Below the pieces are notes generated by a model. It was not told where the DNA came from and searched no databases. It saw only the letters and a list, made by a program, of their open reading frames with translations. The translations under genes were made by a program, and so were the position numbers. From Nitrosopumilus sp. K4 (GTDB lineage: Archaea; Thermoproteota; Nitrososphaeria; Nitrososphaerales; Nitrosopumilaceae), in assembly GCF_018128925.1 (NCBI RefSeq), contig NZ_CP067007.1, positions 784,164 to 848,163 of the forward strand: a stretch of 64,000 nt of DNA, written 5' to 3'. Of the stretch, positions 1 to 8,671 are shown piece after piece (positions within the stretch are counted from its first letter, which is position 1; every line of letters begins with the position of its first letter).

Positions 1-554
1 ACAACATTGCACAATACTTGGGAGAGTTGGGAGTTGATTGCGATGTCATTAGAAATGACAAGATCACGCTACAACAAATCAAAGATGCAAATTATGATGC
101 AATAATAATTTCGCCAGGTCCAGGTACCCCAGAAGACAAGAAATACTTTGGAGTGTGTTCAGATGTAATAAAGCACATGGGTCCAACAAAACCAATACTA
201 GGAGTATGTCTAGGACATCAGGGAATTATCGATGCGTTTGGAGGCAAGGTAACAAATGCAGGATGTGTCAGACATGGAAAGACAAGCCCTGTGAAACATA
301 CAGACTCCAAACTCTTCAAAGACGTAAAGAATCCATTTAGGGCTACACGGTATCACAGTTTAGTAGGTGATAAAACAGTAATTCCAGAAATTTTGGAAGT
401 GACTGCAACTGCAGCAGATGACGGAGAAGTCATGGCAATAAGACACAAGGAATTTCTTATCGAAGGAGTTCAATTCCATCCCGAATCAATCATGACTGAA
501 GACGGGAAAAAGATTTTAGCAAATTTCATAGAACAGGTGAAAAAAAAGAAATGA
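1..554 (+). CDS. trpG: Anthranilate synthase glutamine amidotransferase subunit, 5' end missing
   Basis: Class I glutamine amidotransferase that supplies ammonia to TrpE for anthranilate synthesis. The open frame runs to the left edge (from base 3), and a TTG at base 18 is internal, so the N-terminus lies outside the window. Visible motifs are the SPGPGTPED oxyanion strand, the nucleophile elbow GVCLGHQ and the C-terminal HPES with the catalytic His and Glu. About 183 residues are present, so only a few are missing. The stop overlaps the trpD start by 4 bases (ATGA), which indicates translational coupling. The PabA-type role in folate synthesis is possible, but the trp context favours TrpG. 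Confidence 0.95.
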   Translation, partial: NIAQYLGELGVDCDVIRNDKITLQQIKDANYDAIIISPGPGTPEDKKYFGVCSDVIKHMGPTKPILGVCLGHQGIIDAFGGKVTNAGCVRHGKTSPVKHTDSKLFKDVKNPFRATRYHSLVGDKTVIPEILEVTATAADDGEVMAIRHKEFLIEGVQFHPESIMTEDGKKILANFIEQVKKKK

Positions 555-1597
555 TTTCAGATTTAATTTCAAAACTGCAAGAAAAGACAGACCTCACATA
601 TGACGAGATAAACGGAATAATGGCAGAGATGCTTTCAGGTAAAACAAATGATCAAGAAAATGCAGATTTTCTTTCACTTTTGGCAGACAAAGGAGAAACA
701 GATGATGAGTTGTTAGGCATGCTAGATAAAATGCAAGAATTTTCCCTCAAAGTTGAGCCTAAAAACAAAGGGACTGTGATAGACATGTGCGGTACAGGAG
801 GAGACAAGCTTCAGACGTTTAATGTCTCAACTACAGCATCATTTGTTGTTGCAGCAGCTGGTGGAATTGTTGCAAAACACGGAAACCGTTCAAGTTCCGG
901 AGTATCAGGCTCAGCAGACATCTTTGAGTATTTCGGATATGATCTAAATGCAGAGCCATCCCAGATTGCAGACATATTGGAAAAACACAACATCTGTTTC
1001 ATGTTTGCACAAAAATTTCATCCTGCAATGAGGCATGTTTCAACTGCTAGAAAGCGACTTGGAAAAAGAACTGCATTTAATTTACTAGGACCGTTATCAA
1101 ATCCAGCAGGAGTAAAAAATCAACTAGTGGGAGTGTTCTCAACAGAATATCTAGACAGACTTCCAATGATCCTAAAAAGAAAAGGAGCTGAAAACGTCAT
1201 GACAGTACGTTCAGATGACGGCATGGATGAATTTTCAACCAGCTCCACAAACAGAGTGTGTGTTTTACGAAACGACAAGGTATTGATGAATGCAATAGAT
1301 CCAGAAGTTATAGGATTGCACAAGTCAAAGCTAGAAGATATTCAGATTAAAACAAGAGAGGAAGCAATAAAGTCATTTGTAGATGTTTTAAATAACAGAG
1401 CAAACCAAGCAATGATTGAGACAACAGCACTAAATGCGGCGGGAGGATTAATTGTTGCAAACATTTCTAAGAACTTTGAAGAAGCTGTAGAAACTGCGTT
1501 AAATACAATTAAAGACGGGAAAGCCTTTTCATTATTAGAGAAATTTATACAAGATACAGGAGACATGTCAAAACTAAGGGAGATAATAGATGGCTGA
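551..1597 (+). CDS. trpD: Anthranilate phosphoribosyltransferase
   Basis: Transfers phosphoribose from PRPP to anthranilate, the second step of tryptophan synthesis. The 348 residues match the family length. The glycine-rich PRPP site (CGTGGDKLQTFNVST, near residue 80), the KHGNRSSSGVSGSAD loop and the RKRLGKRTAFNLLGPLSNPA anthranilate region are all present. The ATG overlaps the trpG stop, and the 3' end overlaps trpC by 8 bases. It is one cistron of a tightly packed trp operon running from the left edge to 4340. Confidence 0.97.
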   Translation: MISDLISKLQEKTDLTYDEINGIMAEMLSGKTNDQENADFLSLLADKGETDDELLGMLDKMQEFSLKVEPKNKGTVIDMCGTGGDKLQTFNVSTTASFVVAAAGGIVAKHGNRSSSGVSGSADIFEYFGYDLNAEPSQIADILEKHNICFMFAQKFHPAMRHVSTARKRLGKRTAFNLLGPLSNPAGVKNQLVGVFSTEYLDRLPMILKRKGAENVMTVRSDDGMDEFSTSSTNRVCVLRNDKVLMNAIDPEVIGLHKSKLEDIQIKTREEAIKSFVDVLNNRANQAMIETTALNAAGGLIVANISKNFEEAVETALNTIKDGKAFSLLEKFIQDTGDMSKLREIIDG

Positions 1598-2366
1598 AAA
1601 CATTTTGAGAAAACTAGTAAACAATTCTCAGGCAGCAATTGATGATGGCACGTATGATGTGCAATGTGACTTGCAAAAATCAAACAAAGATTTCATTCAG
1701 ATAATTAGAACAAATGCCCATGCCACTTTGCTAACTGAGGTAAAATTTTCATCGCCATCACTTGGAAAAATTCGTACATTAACGGATCCTGTAAGCATTG
1801 CAAGTCAGATGATTGCAGGGGGAGCACGTGCGTTGTCTGTGTTGACACAGCCTCATTTGTTTAATGGTTCGCCAGAGTATTTCATGAAAGTCAGGCAGGC
1901 AGTAGATGTTCCATTGCTCATGAAAGACATCATGATTGACAAGATACAGATTGATGCAGCAAAAAAGATAGGGGCTGATTACATGCTAGTAATCCAATCA
2001 CTGTTTGACCAAGGATTCCTCAAAGACATAGACGAGTTTATTGGGTATGGGCATAAACAAGGATTGGAGATTTTATTAGAAGTTCATACAAAACAAGAGT
2101 TTGAAAATGCTCTAAAAACAGAAGCAGATCTCATAGGAATCAACAACAGGAATTTAGACACATTAGAGATTGATTTGAAGACAACAGAAAAGGTTCTTGA
2201 AGGGTATGAAAAAACCAGACCGATCTTAAGTGAAAGCGGAATAGAAACTCCAGAAGACATTCAATATCTTAGAAAATGCGGAGCAGATGCTTTCTTAATA
2301 GGGTCCAGCATAATGAAAAGCGATAATATCGAAGAGCAGGTTAGAAATTTGGTGAACGCATATTGA
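1590..2366 (+). CDS. trpC: Indole-3-glycerol phosphate synthase
   Basis: A TIM-barrel enzyme that closes and decarboxylates CdRP to indole-3-glycerol phosphate. The 258-residue protein has the N-terminal lid helix, the catalytic [11 protein letters not shown] strand (near residue 50), LMKDIMID, the EVHTKQE strand and GINNRNL, and the phosphate-binding SESGIET and LIGSSIM loops. It starts at ATG inside the trpD 3' end and its TGA overlaps the TTG of trpB. It is monofunctional, because no TrpF domain is fused to it. Confidence 0.97.
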   Translation: MAENILRKLVNNSQAAIDDGTYDVQCDLQKSNKDFIQIIRTNAHATLLTEVKFSSPSLGKIRTLTDPVSIASQMIAGGARALSVLTQPHLFNGSPEYFMKVRQAVDVPLLMKDIMIDKIQIDAAKKIGADYMLVIQSLFDQGFLKDIDEFIGYGHKQGLEILLEVHTKQEFENALKTEADLIGINNRNLDTLEIDLKTTEKVLEGYEKTRPILSESGIETPEDIQYLRKCGADAFLIGSSIMKSDNIEEQVRNLVNAY

Positions 2367-3553
2367 AATATCCTAAAGACGGCAGATTTGGAGAATTTGG
2401 TGGAAAATACATACCAGAAACGCTGGTTCCCGCAATTGAAGAACTAGAAGAAAATTATCTTAAATTCAAAAATGATAAGAATTTCAAAAAAGAGTTAGAT
2501 TACTATCTAAAACAATATGCAGGAAGGCCAACACCACTGTATTATGCCAAGAATTTATCTGAAAAAATAGGCGGTGCAAAAATCTACCTAAAAAGAGAAG
2601 ATCTGTTACACGGAGGAGCCCACAAAATCAACAACACATTAGGCCAGGCATTGCTTGCAAAAAAAATGAACAAAAAAAGAATCATTGCAGAAACAGGAGC
2701 AGGTCAACACGGAGTTGCAACTGCGATGGCATGTGCTGCATTAGGAATGAAATCTGAAGTATACATGGGTTACAAAGACACCATTCGACAAAAGCTGAAT
2801 GTTTTCAGAATGAATCTTTTAGGTTCAAAAGTCCATCCAGTAAAATCAGGCTCAAAAACACTCAAGGACGCAATTAATGAGGCAATTCGAGATTGGATTA
2901 CAAACGTAGAAACAACATACTATTTGCTTGGCTCTGCAGTAGGACCACACCCGTATCCGGTAATGGTAAGAGACTTTCAAAGTGTGATAGGAGAGGAAAT
3001 AAAATCACAAATGAAAAAAATAAACAGCAAGACGCCGGATAGTGTTATCGCCTGTGTTGGAGGAGGATCCAATGCAATAGGAACATTCTATCCGTTAGTA
3101 GATACAAACGCAGAGATAATAGGAGTTGAAGCTGCAGGTCACGGATTAAAGTCAAAATTACATTCAGCAACATTGTCTGCTGGAAGCAAAGGAGTGCTTC
3201 ATGGAATGATGACGTATTTGCTACAAGACAAAGAGGGACAGATTACAGAAACACATAGCATTTCAGCAGGTTTAGACTATCCAGGAGTTGGACCTGAGCA
3301 TTCTTATCTAAAAGACACTAAACGTGTAAAATACCACTCTGCAACAGACACCGAAGTGATTGATGCATTCTTGCTTCTAACAAGAACAGAGGGAATCATC
3401 CCTGCACTAGAATCAGCTCATGCAATTTCAGAAGCTGTCAAAGTCGCAAGAAAAGGAAAGAAATCAGAAACAGTAGTAGTCACATTATCTGGCAGAGGAG
3501 ACAAGGACGTCGAAGAAGTACAAAACTATTTGAATAAAAATGTCAAGGATTAA
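2363..3553 (+). CDS. trpB: Tryptophan synthase beta chain
   Basis: A PLP enzyme that condenses indole with serine to give tryptophan. The 396-residue protein starts at TTG overlapping the trpC stop and opens with the classical [13 protein letters not shown] of TrpB1. The PLP lysine is in HGGAHKINN (near residue 87), followed by [10 protein letters not shown] and the phosphate-binding GGGSNAIG. The length and N-terminus fit the canonical TrpB1 that partners TrpA, not the longer TrpB2. The 3' end overlaps trpA by 14 bases, consistent with co-translation of the alpha and beta chains. Confidence 0.97.
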   Translation: MKYPKDGRFGEFGGKYIPETLVPAIEELEENYLKFKNDKNFKKELDYYLKQYAGRPTPLYYAKNLSEKIGGAKIYLKREDLLHGGAHKINNTLGQALLAKKMNKKRIIAETGAGQHGVATAMACAALGMKSEVYMGYKDTIRQKLNVFRMNLLGSKVHPVKSGSKTLKDAINEAIRDWITNVETTYYLLGSAVGPHPYPVMVRDFQSVIGEEIKSQMKKINSKTPDSVIACVGGGSNAIGTFYPLVDTNAEIIGVEAAGHGLKSKLHSATLSAGSKGVLHGMMTYLLQDKEGQITETHSISAGLDYPGVGPEHSYLKDTKRVKYHSATDTEVIDAFLLLTRTEGIIPALESAHAISEAVKVARKGKKSETVVVTLSGRGDKDVEEVQNYLNKNVKD

Positions 3554-4340
3554 TGAAAAATTTTCAGAGCTTGATGCCAAGAGCGAAAAGGCATTGATTG
3601 CATACATTATGGTAGGATTTCCAAATGAAAAGGCAACAATGTCAACCATAAGAGGACTGATCAAGGGAGGCGTAGACATAATCGAATTAGGATTTCCATT
3701 CTCAGATCCACTTGCAGATGGCCCTGTAATTCAAAATGCAAGTACAGTTTCATTAGAAAAAGGAACTAAAATTGATAAATTCTTTTCACTGGTGAAAAAG
3801 ATCAGAAAAGAAACAGACATCCCACTAATCCTAATGACATACACTAACATTCTATACAACAAAGGATATTCAAAGTTCATTAAAGAAGCAAAAAATGCAG
3901 GAATTGATGGGGTTATTCTGCCAGATATGTCTATCGAGGAATCAAAAGAATATCTGTCTGCCGCAAAAAATAATGCAGACACAATATTTCTCATATCACC
4001 AAACACTAGTAAGAAAAGAATTCAGAATATTGCAAAGGCATCATCAGGGTTCTTGTATTTGGTAGCAGTTTTTGGCACTACGGGTGTAAAGTCAGGAATC
4101 AAAGAATACACACTAAAGGCAATCAAAGACGTCAAGAAATTAACCAAAGGGAAAATTCCAATTGGAGTGGGATTTGGGGTTTCAACCCCAGAAGATGTAA
4201 AAAGATATGTCAAGACAGGGGCTGATGCAGTGATTGTAGGAAGTGCATTTTTAAAACTAATTGAAAAAACTCCACAAGCAAAACTAGAATCAAAAATCAC
4301 ATCATTTACAAAATCACTCAAGAAACAGACAATTCTATAA
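3540..4340 (+). CDS. trpA: Tryptophan synthase alpha chain
   Basis: Cleaves indole-3-glycerol phosphate to indole and glyceraldehyde 3-phosphate, and channels indole to TrpB. The 266-residue TIM barrel keeps the catalytic Glu in [16 protein letters not shown] and the catalytic Asp in the same segment, followed by the [10 protein letters not shown] and [11 protein letters not shown] phosphate sites and AVIVGSAF. It is the last gene of the trp run. It ends 10 bases before a convergent gene on the other strand, so the operon terminates here. No trpF was found between trpG and trpA. Confidence 0.97.
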   Translation: MSRINEKFSELDAKSEKALIAYIMVGFPNEKATMSTIRGLIKGGVDIIELGFPFSDPLADGPVIQNASTVSLEKGTKIDKFFSLVKKIRKETDIPLILMTYTNILYNKGYSKFIKEAKNAGIDGVILPDMSIEESKEYLSAAKNNADTIFLISPNTSKKRIQNIAKASSGFLYLVAVFGTTGVKSGIKEYTLKAIKDVKKLTKGKIPIGVGFGVSTPEDVKRYVKTGADAVIVGSAFLKLIEKTPQAKLESKITSFTKSLKKQTIL

Positions 4341-4350
4341 CAAACAGGCT

Positions 4351-5751
4351 TTAACTGCTATCTACAGCACATCGGTTTGGACCAATTTCCAAGTCAGGAA
4401 TTTCAGTAATGTTTAATGGAACTTCCCCTTTGTTTATTGCAATTATTTTTCTATAATTCATAGGCCTTGGAACAGTTATTGCAACTACCTTGTTGATAAA
4501 TTCTTGTTTTGCAAGGTCAAGCCAAGGTAATTTTTTTGATTTTTCTATCGTAGAGTAAAAGGCGCCATCTGTGTCCAGGACTCCTTCACCATGATGAGTT
4601 GGAAACACCAGACATTGTTCAGAAAGAGAAAGCAGTTTGTCATGCAGTGTGGCGTATAATTTTTCTGCAAATTCTTCAGCTTGATCTCGCAGATCAGGCC
4701 TACCGATTGATTCAACAAATAAGATATCTCCTGTAAATACAAATTTGTCATCAACAAGATAGCTTAAACTTCCAGGAGTGTGACCAGGAGTGTGTATGAT
4801 TTTGAGGGTTGCATTTCCAAATGAAATTTCATCATCATCGCCAACAAAATTTGCATCAACTTCATATCCTTCATATTTTGAAAAATATAATTTTGCATTT
4901 GCATGTTTTGCAAGATTTCTGGCAGCTGAAACATGATCTGCATGCTGATGTGTGTCAAATACTCGTGTTATTTTGAATCCATGTTCTTTAGCGACATCAG
5001 AATATTTTTCAAAAGGATAAAGAGGATCAATTACTATTGCATCACCATTTGACACTACAATATAAGATAGACATCCTTTGCCGATTTTTTGAACTTGAAT
5101 TACTTTTGTAGGTCCATCCACAACAGTTACAGGCTTTAGGACTTGATTCCATCCTGCAAGTCCACCTTCAAGGGTTTTAGAAGAGATTCCTGCTTGCTCC
5201 AAGGCAAAGTTTGCAACCATTGCACGATTACCATGTGGACATATGGTTACAATTTCTTTGTCTTTTGGGATTTGCTCAAGTGTTTTTGTATCAAATATGG
5301 CATTTAGAGGAATATTTACACTTCCAGGGATTTTGTATTCGGAGAACTCATCAGCGTTTCTCACATCAAGTAAAAAAACATCATCAAGGTTTTCATACAA
5401 TGCATCAGGGGAAATTGTTTTGCCAGTTCTGCCTTTTACTGTTTTACCACTCCAAGAAGAGAACCCACCTTGCAGATAATGAGCATCTAGACCAAATGAG
5501 ACCATCATTTCTGCAATTTCTTTTGAAAAATCATCAGGTTCTGATATCAGAACAATTTTTGTGTCTTTTGGAATATTTGGCATGATTTTTTCTTTTGCAT
5601 CTGTATCACATACAGCATGAACAGAACCTTCTACATGCGATTCTTCAAAATCATCTCTCAATCTGAGATCAAATAACAGTAAAGGAACATGGTCTGCAAT
5701 ATTTTTGGTTAGTTCTTCAGAAGATATGCTCAAATCATCCAAATTTTTCAC
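4351..5751 (-). CDS. Double rhodanese plus metallo-beta-lactamase protein, persulfide dioxygenase-like
   Basis: A 466-residue three-domain protein. Residues 1-105 form a rhodanese fold whose active-site position reads LISEPDD, without Cys. Residues 110-205 form a second rhodanese domain with an intact loop (TICPHGNR, Cys171). From about residue 215 to the end is a metallo-beta-lactamase domain with THQHADH (His268, His270, Asp272, His273), HTPGHTPGS, FTGDILF and PTHHGEG. This order resembles bacterial and archaeal ETHE1-type persulfide dioxygenases fused to rhodanese, so a role in persulfide or thiosulfate handling is likely, though inferred. It is convergent with trpA and divergent from a single-domain rhodanese at 5846. 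A general hydrolase is the alternative. Confidence 0.85.
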   Translation of the reverse strand: MKNLDDLSISSEELTKNIADHVPLLLFDLRLRDDFEESHVEGSVHAVCDTDAKEKIMPNIPKDTKIVLISEPDDFSKEIAEMMVSFGLDAHYLQGGFSSWSGKTVKGRTGKTISPDALYENLDDVFLLDVRNADEFSEYKIPGSVNIPLNAIFDTKTLEQIPKDKEIVTICPHGNRAMVANFALEQAGISSKTLEGGLAGWNQVLKPVTVVDGPTKVIQVQKIGKGCLSYIVVSNGDAIVIDPLYPFEKYSDVAKEHGFKITRVFDTHQHADHVSAARNLAKHANAKLYFSKYEGYEVDANFVGDDDEISFGNATLKIIHTPGHTPGSLSYLVDDKFVFTGDILFVESIGRPDLRDQAEEFAEKLYATLHDKLLSLSEQCLVFPTHHGEGVLDTDGAFYSTIEKSKKLPWLDLAKQEFINKVVAITVPRPMNYRKIIAINKGEVPLNITEIPDLEIGPNRCAVDSS

Positions 5752-5845
5752 AGAATTTGCTTATCAATCATTCCAAATAAAACTTGAGGACCACATTCAA
5801 AAATAGAAGGGATGAAAATAAATTAGAATAAGGCCAACCACGCTT

Positions 5846-6142
5846 ATGGCAGAAAAAATTTCCGCTGAAAGCCTAAGAGCGCAAAAGGCAAACTTTGTAG
5901 TCATAGATGTAAGAGAAGCAGACGAATTAGAACTAGGAAAAATAGAAGGAGCAATACACATGCCTTTAGGATTGGCAATCAGAAATGCAAAGAAAAAACA
6001 AATCGAAGATCTTAGAGGCAAAAAAATTTGTACGTATTGTGGAACCGGGTATAGAGGAAATATTGCAGCTGACGAACTTGCAAAGGAAGGGTTTGATGCA
6101 GTAACATTAGAAGGCGGATACCCATCATGGAAGCAAGAATAA
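5846..6142 (+). CDS. Single-domain rhodanese
   Basis: A 98-residue sulfurtransferase domain. It has the early VVIDVREADELELGKIEGAIHMPLG region cut by short linkers, and the active-site loop YCGTGYRG with the persulfide Cys near residue 66, then the EGGYPSW end typical of the fold. It probably moves sulfane sulfur, but its partner is unknown. It is transcribed away from the double-rhodanese/MBL gene and shares a 95-base intergenic region with it, so the two may be coregulated. Confidence 0.88.
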   Translation: MAEKISAESLRAQKANFVVIDVREADELELGKIEGAIHMPLGLAIRNAKKKQIEDLRGKKICTYCGTGYRGNIAADELAKEGFDAVTLEGGYPSWKQE

Positions 6143-6292
6143 ATTAACCATCAGGTTTTTATCCATGATCAATTTCTTGTCCTTGCCGTCAAAAGGTTTG
6201 TAGGCACAACCTAGTTGGGTAATTCCATACGGAAAGAAAAACCTTCATCGACATCTACAATAACTAGAAAAACAGGTTAGCAAAGATCACTA

Positions 6293-6490
6293 TCAATCCA
6301 TAGTTCTCAGCTGTTTTTCAGTATCGCGGATAAAATCCTCATATTTCATTATCTGAGTAGTAAGACGAAATGAATTCATCTGATCCTCGTTATCTTTTGA
6401 GCCCAAAAATTTTTTTCGCATTGACATTAATTTTTGCTGTTCCTCATTTGCCTTGAGAATATCATTTTTTAGATCTTCTCTAGTTGCCAT
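6293..6490 (-). CDS. Small coiled-coil protein, unknown function
   Basis: A 65-residue, highly charged, helix-only sequence without Cys or membrane segments. The pattern of Leu, Ile and Met every three or four residues suggests a short coiled coil. It sits 38 bases upstream of the TPR gene end in the same direction, separated by a short AT-rich gap. The 150-base gap to the rhodanese at 6142 holds no further ORF. I do not recognise the family, and the gene is supported only by its composition and clean start. Confidence 0.55.
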   Translation of the reverse strand: MATREDLKNDILKANEEQQKLMSMRKKFLGSKDNEDQMNSFRLTTQIMKYEDFIRDTEKQLRTMD

Positions 6491-6528
6491 GAATACTATA
6501 CATCATTTTTGAACTTAAGAATTTCTTT

Positions 6529-7023
6529 TCATACTGTGATTTTTTTAAATTCAGTTAATTTTTTTATATGCTGAAAATCAACATCAAACTTTGCTTTTTC
6601 CTTAAAAGATGCATCCAATTGTATGACGTCAGATAAGAGACCTAAACCTTCATCGAATCTACCCGATTTGACAAGAGACGAAGCCTTGTTGTATAGAGCA
6701 GTGGTGTTGTTTGGTTTTGAATCTAAAACCATGTCAAAACACCTTATTGCAACATCGCATTCTCCAACATAATGATGAGCTAATCCTTTGTTCAGATAAG
6801 CTAGCAAGTTTCCAGAATCTTGTTGTATCACAGCATCATAGCAATCAATTGTGTTTTCGTATTTCCCAAGCTTGCCCAAAACATGTCCTTTTTTTAGCAA
6901 CGCTTCTTTGTGGGTAGGTTCTTGAAATAGAACCTTTTCATAAAGCACTAATGCTTCTTTTGGATTTCCCAAATTTAATAAGATTTGAGCATTTTTCAAA
7001 AGAAGCTCAATAGATTCAGACAC
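6529..7023 (-). CDS. TPR repeat protein
   Basis: A 164-residue all-helical protein with about four tetratricopeptide repeats. Each carries the G/A/Y spacing of the family, for example ALVLYEKVLFQEP, ENTIDCYDAVIQQD, DVAIRCFDMVLDSKP and DEGLGLLSDVIQLD. Such proteins are scaffolds and have no predicted enzymatic activity. I chose the GTG at 7023 because the five residues ahead of it (from 7038) look like read-through, but the longer start is possible. The partner is unknown. Confidence 0.75.
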   Translation of the reverse strand: MSESIELLLKNAQILLNLGNPKEALVLYEKVLFQEPTHKEALLKKGHVLGKLGKYENTIDCYDAVIQQDSGNLLAYLNKGLAHHYVGECDVAIRCFDMVLDSKPNNTTALYNKASSLVKSGRFDEGLGLLSDVIQLDASFKEKAKFDVDFQHIKKLTEFKKITV

Positions 7024-7118
7024 AATACAAATTATCAAAGTTATTTTATGAGATTTGCGGTTGTCTTACATGTTCTAATTTTTAAAATTACATATAGGAA
7101 CATAAAAGAGATACACAC

Positions 7119-7325
7119 ATGAGCATATTAGAAAAAACAATTTTAGAGTTTGTAAAAAACAGAGGTCAACAAAATGAAACTACAACCTCACGTCATATTC
7201 ATAGAAGATTTGACATACCAATAGAGAAAGCTGAAGAAATACTTACAAAATTGTCTGAAAAAAACATAATCAAAAAAATTTTTGATGAAGAATACCAAGA
7301 ATACAGATTCATGTTAAAAGAATAA
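7119..7325 (+). CDS. Small winged-helix protein
   Basis: A 68-residue protein consisting of one helix-turn-helix with a wing. Helix one is around ILEKTILEFVKN, the recognition part around HIHRRFDIPIEKAEEILTKL, and a short beta hairpin lies at the end. It is probably a DNA-binding regulator, or a domain acting with another protein. Transcription is monocistronic, 96 bases from the divergent TPR gene. The target is unknown. Confidence 0.6.
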   Translation: MSILEKTILEFVKNRGQQNETTTSRHIHRRFDIPIEKAEEILTKLSEKNIIKKIFDEEYQEYRFMLKE

Positions 7326-7409
7326 TTTCCCGATTTAGGGAATTTTTCAGAATTGTTTGTAATCATTAGAAATGACATTTTCTTAAATCATATTCTGACA
7401 AGAGTAATT

Positions 7410-7589
7410 ATGAAAACATCGTTTGATAACGACAGTAGATCAGAGATTGACGAGTCGCTAGAAGACATCTCACATTGTTACAATTGTTTGAGAAACGATA
7501 GCCTATGTAGTATTCATTCAGAAATGCTGAAAATAATTTTGTATAATGATATCATGAATTGGTTTGGAGAGATGCAAAAGACAAAATAA
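7410..7589 (+). CDS. Short protein with Cys pairs, unknown
   Basis: A 59-residue acidic protein starting at the ATG at 7410. An in-frame upstream TTG at 7353 would add hydrophobic residues that look like read-through. It has two Cys near CYNCLRNDSLC, a CxxC followed by a third Cys, and a later His, so it may bind zinc. It shows no similarity that I recognise. The following 199 bases contain an inverted repeat at 7619-7681 but no gene. Confidence 0.45.
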   Translation: MKTSFDNDSRSEIDESLEDISHCYNCLRNDSLCSIHSEMLKIILYNDIMNWFGEMQKTK

Positions 7590-7618
7590 TTCAAAAAAAA
7601 TGAAAACACCGTCAAAGA

Positions 7619-7681
7619 ATAGTGGCCGATTTTCTTTTGACTGCAATTGAGGGGAACTCTATTTCAGGCAAAGGCCACTAT
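7619..7681. ncRNA. Candidate structured RNA: 9-bp perfect inverted repeat with 45-nt loop
   Basis: ATAGTGGCC at 7619-7627 is repeated as its exact reverse complement at 7673-7681. The stem is GC-richer than the surrounding DNA. A smaller hairpin, GAG-GGGAA-CTC, lies inside. The strand is undetermined. The site could be a small RNA, a terminator after 7589, or a protein-binding palindrome. It has no box C/D signature. Confidence 0.35.
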
Positions 7682-7787
7682 CTAGATGTTCTCAAGATAT
7701 CATACTACAAAGATAAATAAAAAAATCTCGATATACAATCAAAACAAGTGTAAAAAATCTTTGAAAAATTTTAACAAGTGTTAAGAT

Positions 7788-8627
7788 TTAAAATCTAGGA
7801 AATTTAGATCGGGAAACCATTACTGCTGAAAGCACGCCAATGCCCAAAATAATCATTGTCAGTATTCCAAACTCAGGAATCACATGACTCCCCATTATCT
7901 TGATCTCTTTTGCACCAGGTTCAATTGGGATGATAAGTTTTGTACCGGTTTTTGTTACTTCAGTATCAAAGTCCGTTTGCATGCCATCAATCCAAACGGT
8001 GTTTGGATTTTCGATGAGTTCAGTAGGCAAGATTAGTGTAATCTGTTCATTTTGTGTTTCTCCTGTGATCAAAAAGGTCAGTGTACGTTCATCAGGCTCA
8101 ACATCTACAGTTTGTTGAAGAGTACTATCTAAGATGTATTTTACTTCAAATCCCACACCAGTTTGACTAAATCCTGATGCAACACCTTTGATAGATTTTA
8201 CACTGCCAGGATCTTTTACAACATGCACTACACCGTTCATCCAAGGATGAAGACTGCAAAAATAGTAAAAGTCACCTAATTCAGGAAATTGCTTTGTATA
8301 AAACTCACCTGCTGTAAAGAATCCACTATCAAACAAGTCATTTGGTTCTCCTTCACGGGTAACAGACGTAATGGTATGGAAAGCAGTGTCAGCATTTTCC
8401 CATGTAACAGAGTCACCTGGATGAATTGTAATTTCACCTGTTGTCACACCAGTGGTTTTTTCAGACCAAAAGTAAGGAGCATTTGGATCTGATGCGCCAG
8501 AGGGAATTTTAATCTCATAAGTTGTTGCAAATGCATCTACGCCAAGACCAACTGAAAAAAGAATAAAAAATGCAATTGGAAAATAACGAAGTTTCAACAA
8601 ATTCCATACAAAGTGCAAGTATTTCAA
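7788..8627 (-). CDS. Secreted cupredoxin (plastocyanin-like) with PEFG-type C-terminal anchor
   Basis: A 279-residue exported blue-copper protein. Residues 1-34 form a signal peptide (hydrophobic core around FPIAFFILFSVGLGV, then DAFA). The cupredoxin domain spans about residues 36-140, with type 1 copper ligands His84, Cys124, His127 and Met130 (the last three in FCSLHPWM). A second beta domain follows to about 245. The C-terminus has IPEFG, one membrane helix and a basic tail, matching the PEFG-CTERM sorting signal known from thaumarchaea. In these organisms such proteins are thought to carry electrons outside the membrane during ammonia oxidation; that role is inferred here. It is divergent from pyrG with a 44-base spacer. 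Confidence 0.9.
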   Translation of the reverse strand: MKYLHFVWNLLKLRYFPIAFFILFSVGLGVDAFATTYEIKIPSGASDPNAPYFWSEKTTGVTTGEITIHPGDSVTWENADTAFHTITSVTREGEPNDLFDSGFFTAGEFYTKQFPELGDFYYFCSLHPWMNGVVHVVKDPGSVKSIKGVASGFSQTGVGFEVKYILDSTLQQTVDVEPDERTLTFLITGETQNEQITLILPTELIENPNTVWIDGMQTDFDTEVTKTGTKLIIPIEPGAKEIKIMGSHVIPEFGILTMIILGIGVLSAVMVSRSKFPRF

Positions 8628-8671
8628 ATGATCGGCAAAACATACAAAAACCAGATACTCGTTTCATTAAT

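Noticed and set aside
8570-8671. Extended N-terminus of CTP synthase
   Set aside because: The family begins at the TKFIFVTGG strand; the extension is antisense to the cupredoxin signal peptide.
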